Assembly (NCBI RefSeq): GCF_910589235.1
Contig: NC_060956.1
Span: forward strand, 21,933,973 to 21,997,972
Direction of reading: 5' to 3'
Source: Vespa crabro
Lineage: Eukaryota > Arthropoda > Insecta > Hymenoptera > Vespidae
DNA: 64,000 nucleotides
Part shown: piece by piece, positions 60,657-64,000 of the stretch
Numbering within the stretch: position 1 is the first letter of the stretch
Layout of the letters: each line of letters opens with the position of its first letter
Program-made: the position numbers and the translations under genes
The notes under the pieces: model-generated
What the model was told of the DNA's origin: nothing
The model's database searches: none
The model's input: only the letters and a program-made list of their open reading frames with translations

Positions 60657-61020
60657 CTTTTCCTCTTTAGACTTCATCCCACAACGTCTCCTTGTCGTCG
60701 ATCTCGTCGTCGTCCTCCTCCTCCATCACCTCCGGCTTCGTCTCGTCGTCGTTTCCGTCGTTCTCCTCGGCTCGTCGTCGAGAAAATAAACCGCTGATAT
60801 CCCCGGTGGTGGGTATAAGTAATAACTTTGGTCAGAAGCGTAAGAAAGACGATATCGGAAATGCGGCATCTGCCGCGAGATATACACCTACGTAATTCGG
60901 TAGTTACGACCAAAAAGAGGAGAATATATATTGCTGACCATTTTTATCTTGGATGATTTTTATAAAATTCAACTCGACGTAGTTTACAAGCCATTCATCT
61001 CTATGTCATACGAATTTCTT
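60364..61020. other. noncoding sequence after the donor
   Basis: (CT)n at 60624-60653 and TCG/CTC triplets at 60690-60780. Read as the start of an intron if the preceding exon is real. Confidence 0.4.
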
Positions 61021-61488
61021 TCATTGACGTTTCTTTGAGAAAAATGCATTATCCGATCTATAAGAAGGAATTACATTGGTAGCAGTGAAGTTTGCGTTAT
61101 AAAACGTCGGGACGAGCATGTCGCAGGACGGTTCTACGCGGTCAACGGAAACAAATTGCACGGTCCAATTGAATAATCCAGAAGGGTCGTGTTTCTTCGT
61201 GGCAGACTCGTTGCTCGTATAACTCAGGCGGTAATACAAATTTAAGGAAACACCCGGCGCGAGACTCGCCGTCAAAGGAAAAGGAAAAACGACGGAGGTT
61301 GAGGTTGCGATGGGAGGGAAGGAATGGACGGAAAGAAGTAGGAGTAAGGAATGGAGGAAGGAAGGAAGGAAGGAAGGAAGGAAGGAAGGAATAAGGAAAG
61401 GAGAATAGGAAAGGATCGCGCAACGGTGACGGTGGCGACGGCCGCAATGAAAAATAATGGCCGTGGTACCGCCCTCCTCGTTTCTCAT
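61021..61488 (-). other. unrecognised minus-strand open frame, possibly a terminal exon
   Basis: The frame is open for 155 codons and ends in TGA at 61021-61023. Its first half includes a Pro/Ser/Phe reading of the (GGAA)n at 61354-61391. The last 81 codons (61021-61264) are varied, use a mixed third position and contain three N-glycosylation sequons (NES, NWT, NFT). A pyrimidine run followed by CGGCGAG just upstream could act as a 3' splice site at 61264. No domain is recognised, and other frames here are closed. It could be the last exon of a secreted or membrane protein, or chance. Confidence 0.15.
61354..61391. repeat. (GGAA)n tetranucleotide array
   Basis: About nine GGAA units. Confidence 0.95.
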
Positions 61489-62430
61489 TCTCCCTCTTTT
61501 CTACGTTCTACCTTTCGCGAGTAAGAAGGAAAAGCCGGAAAAGAGAGCAGAGAACGCTCGCGCCCTTTAATCTTCGCCTTAAGCCACGAGTCGTTTCGCG
61601 CGTTTAGCGCCAAATGAAAAATTCATTTCCACGGAGGTGACAGGAGAAATTCTCCTCCTCGCCCTCCCACTTTTTCCGACTGCTTCTTAATGTCCCAACC
61701 ACCATGTCATGGAATTCATTACGGGAGTGTCGTCCGTTATGCCGTTCTCGTTCCGCTGCCGATTTACCGCTCCTGCGACCGGCAACCGTGCGAAATCGAA
61801 TATTTTCCTCGCGATTTTACGTATCCCGCAAGAAGTAATACGCGTTAAATGCACTCGAATGGGAATGCGTGGAAAGAGGACGTTCCTCGTGTCGCGATCG
61901 AATACGCATACGCGAAATACCTACTACGTATCCTACCTATATTACCCTACCTTCTACGAATCGAATTCTACGGCACGAGAGAAGGCGCGGAGAAACTAAT
62001 GCATCCTTGAAAGCAGAAGCAACGCGTTACGATCGCGCGAGCGGTAAGAGGAATTCGAAGAAAAATACGCTTTATCTCGACGTTCTCGTATAAACGAGTC
62101 GACTCGGTTAAAAGAAATATTGTTCGATAAAAAGAGAATTTCGATGAGGGACGATGTCAAAGAAGTAGAATTTTAACGCGAACGTTTGCGAAGTGGATCG
62201 ATCGAGATGATAAATCCCGGTAAAACGGTCGAAGGATTAACCTCCTTCTTTTGCTTCTCCTCCTCCTCCTTTTCCCTCTCGCAAGCGACGACGGTGGCAG
62301 CGCGTTTAAGGATGGCAATTGAATTAACTGCTCGTTCTTACGAGATACCACGACTGGATAGTCTTTTCTCTTTGTCACAATTAAGCGATATTTACATAGC
62401 GTGAGATCCCACAAACGACGGGAGTGCCGG
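61489..62430. other. unique noncoding sequence
   Basis: No recognised gene. Confidence 0.5.
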
Positions 62431-62508
62431 CAGCACCAGCAGCAGCAGCAGCACCACCACCACCACCACCACCATCACCACCACCAGCAGCGGCAGCAAC
62501 AGCAGCCA
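62431..62508. repeat. (CAG)n-(CAC)n triplet array
   Basis: CAG units pass into about nine CAC/ACC units and back to CAG/CAA. The + frame would give Gln-His-Gln, but no adjacent coding signal is visible. Confidence 0.92.
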
Positions 62509-63106
62509 CGACCACTTATACTTTTTCCACGAGACTTTCTCGTTTTACGTAAGCTTCTAGCACGCTAAATTATCTCCAACGCGCATTACACTTACCGGCG
62601 TTGGTGCGACGATTTATCAGCTGCGATTGGATTACTATATTTTCTCTCTGAGGTAACACGCACACTCGCGTACGCGAGTACGCACGGAACGTGCGATTTG
62701 CATGCGAAGCGGCGATCAACCGTCTATCGTATAATGCATACACATACCTGTGTACATACGTAGGTATCTAAGTATAACGCTGCCATTAATACGAGAGCCT
62801 GTAAATCGATTTGCCGTCTCGAAGCATTTTTATCCCGAACATTTTTTCCGAGTGTATAAAAAGGAAAGAGAAGGAGTATCGCGAAAAAATAGTAGTGGTA
62901 GTGGTAGTGGTAGCAAACGCGTCGATTCTTTACCTTTTCAAGAACCACCGTGGATAGGTCGTTAATTCGATCGGAACGGTGCTTCGTTTATCGGAGCATC
63001 TTCTTAATAACTGTCTTTCCTTTTACGTAATTATAACCGTCTGAAGGAGAAAGACAGATTCGGGCGTCATCCTCATGATCGGGAGGAGCGTACCTTTTAT
63101 CCTTAA

Positions 63107-63138
<32 letters not shown>

Positions 63139-63823
63139 CCTTTATACGACCCGGAAGGAGAATCGATTCGTAAAGGGGCGGCATTTTTGAAAATCATAAG
63201 CGAGACGTTTGAGATCGAGCGGGCGAGTATAACGGTGTGCATTACGATACACGTACGAGCATTCCGTCGCTCGTGTGTGGCACGCGAAAGAAACTTTAAC
63301 GAGCGTGTAAGAAAGGCGAAATAATTAGTATCGCCCACGGTTGCTCCCCCTTTTGGTTTCGCCATCCTTCTCTCCTCTCTCTCTCTATCACAACTCTCCT
63401 TTCTCGATCGTGTTGTCTTATGCAGATGCAGGCGAAGCGCATTAGTGGCAGGTACGTACAAACTTGCCCACGCCACGCAGCTACCTTCGCGCGTGCATAT
63501 GGCTTTAATGGATGTAGTACATAACCACGGACGAGAGGGTGTATCGATGCCACAGCATTCGCCTATCTATATACGTCCTCGCCGCTTAATCTCTAATAAT
63601 TCCACGAGCAAAGCGAGTGAGCGAAAGAGAGAGAGAATGAGAGAGAGAGAGAGAGAGAGAGGAGAGGGACGTTATGCAAAACGATTTCTTACCGATCCGC
63701 CTCTACTCCGAACAAGCCAAGCAACTTCCAATTCTTTTATGATCATCTTATCCTCGTCTTTTATTTTTTTGTGTCATGCATCGACGCCTCCTCCTTCGTC
63801 TCTCATCCTTACGCGATACTTGG

Positions 63824-63863
<40 letters not shown>

Positions 63864-63993
63864 GAGCTTCTTGGCATAGCACAAAATTCGAACGTTTATC
63901 TTGTCTCGTTTCTTATTTCAATCCTATTAATTCCGTTGGGCACGGCGGCGTCGTTAATGAATTCGCTGGAGTGATGTAAAACGATTGAAGTCG
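62509..63993. other. noncoding sequence with repeats to the window end
   Basis: (CT)n at 63107-63132, (GA)n at 63624-63666 and 63827-63858. A minus-strand donor-like CCG|GTAAGT lies at 62590-62598, with a CCAAT word about 30 bp upstream on that strand; no exon is proven. Confidence 0.45.
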
Positions 63994-63999
63994 GTAAGT
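63994..63999 (+). other. 5' splice-site-like GTAAGT at the window edge
   Basis: TCG|GTAAGTT ends the window. Upstream, all three + strand frames contain a stop within about 45 nt, so any exon ending here would be untranslated or very short in coding. Possibly an alternative first exon of the same transcript as the 60 kb candidate. Confidence 0.2.
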
Positions 64000-64000
64000 T

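Noticed and set aside
61845..61856. TAAATGCACT, matching the start of miR-277
   Set aside because: No further similarity and no hairpin; miR-34 or miR-317 are not nearby.
1..64000. CRISPR arrays, tRNA, rRNA and snRNA genes
   Set aside because: No spaced direct repeats, no A-box/B-box pair with cloverleaf, and no recognisable rRNA or U-snRNA core were found by reading both strands.

Overview
The window looks like noncoding nuclear DNA of an insect, most likely an aculeate hymenopteran (bee, wasp or ant). This is inferred from style, not from a recognised gene. CpG-containing words (TCG, CGA, CGT) are very common and the DNA is not methylation-depleted. Perfect (GA)n/(CT)n tracts recur about once per 1.2 kb. 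(TA)n, (TCG)n, (CAG)n and tetranucleotide arrays are frequent, and there are short TA-flanked inverted-repeat elements. I found no bacterial operon structure, tRNA, rRNA, snRNA, CRISPR array or recognisable protein domain. Nearly all long open frames are translations of microsatellites (Ser-Leu or Arg-Glu strings).

Layout: 1-3.2 kb is microsatellite-dense. 3.4-3.76 kb is a GC-rich island with four ATTGG (inverted CCAAT) boxes and a splice-donor-like GTAAGG. 4-9.9 kb alternates pyrimidine-rich stretches with unique sequence and holds a GAGA/YY1-like cluster at 7.25-7.92 kb. 10-35 kb is unique noncoding sequence broken by microsatellites, with MITE-like elements at 2.46 kb (weak) and 22.48 kb (good). 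At 35.73 kb three 9-bp units each begin with a homeodomain-type TAATT core. From 35.6 to 47.3 kb every long dinucleotide tract reads GA on the + strand. MITE-like elements lie at 40.9 kb and 55.7 kb. At 60.0-60.36 kb is the best transcription-unit candidate: two ATTGG boxes, a GC palindrome shared with the 3.5 kb island, and an ATG-free stretch ending in a consensus donor, CCG|GTAAGT. A second donor-like site sits at the right edge (63,994).

My reading is a large intron or intergenic, regulatory-rich region, perhaps beside a developmental gene. One or two + strand transcription starts may feed exons beyond the right edge. No set of genes working together can be described. The four inverted-repeat elements share a TA-flanked terminus of the type C-A/T-G-G-G-T-G and may be relics of one Tc1/mariner-like family. 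Coding claims are deliberately held at very low confidence.
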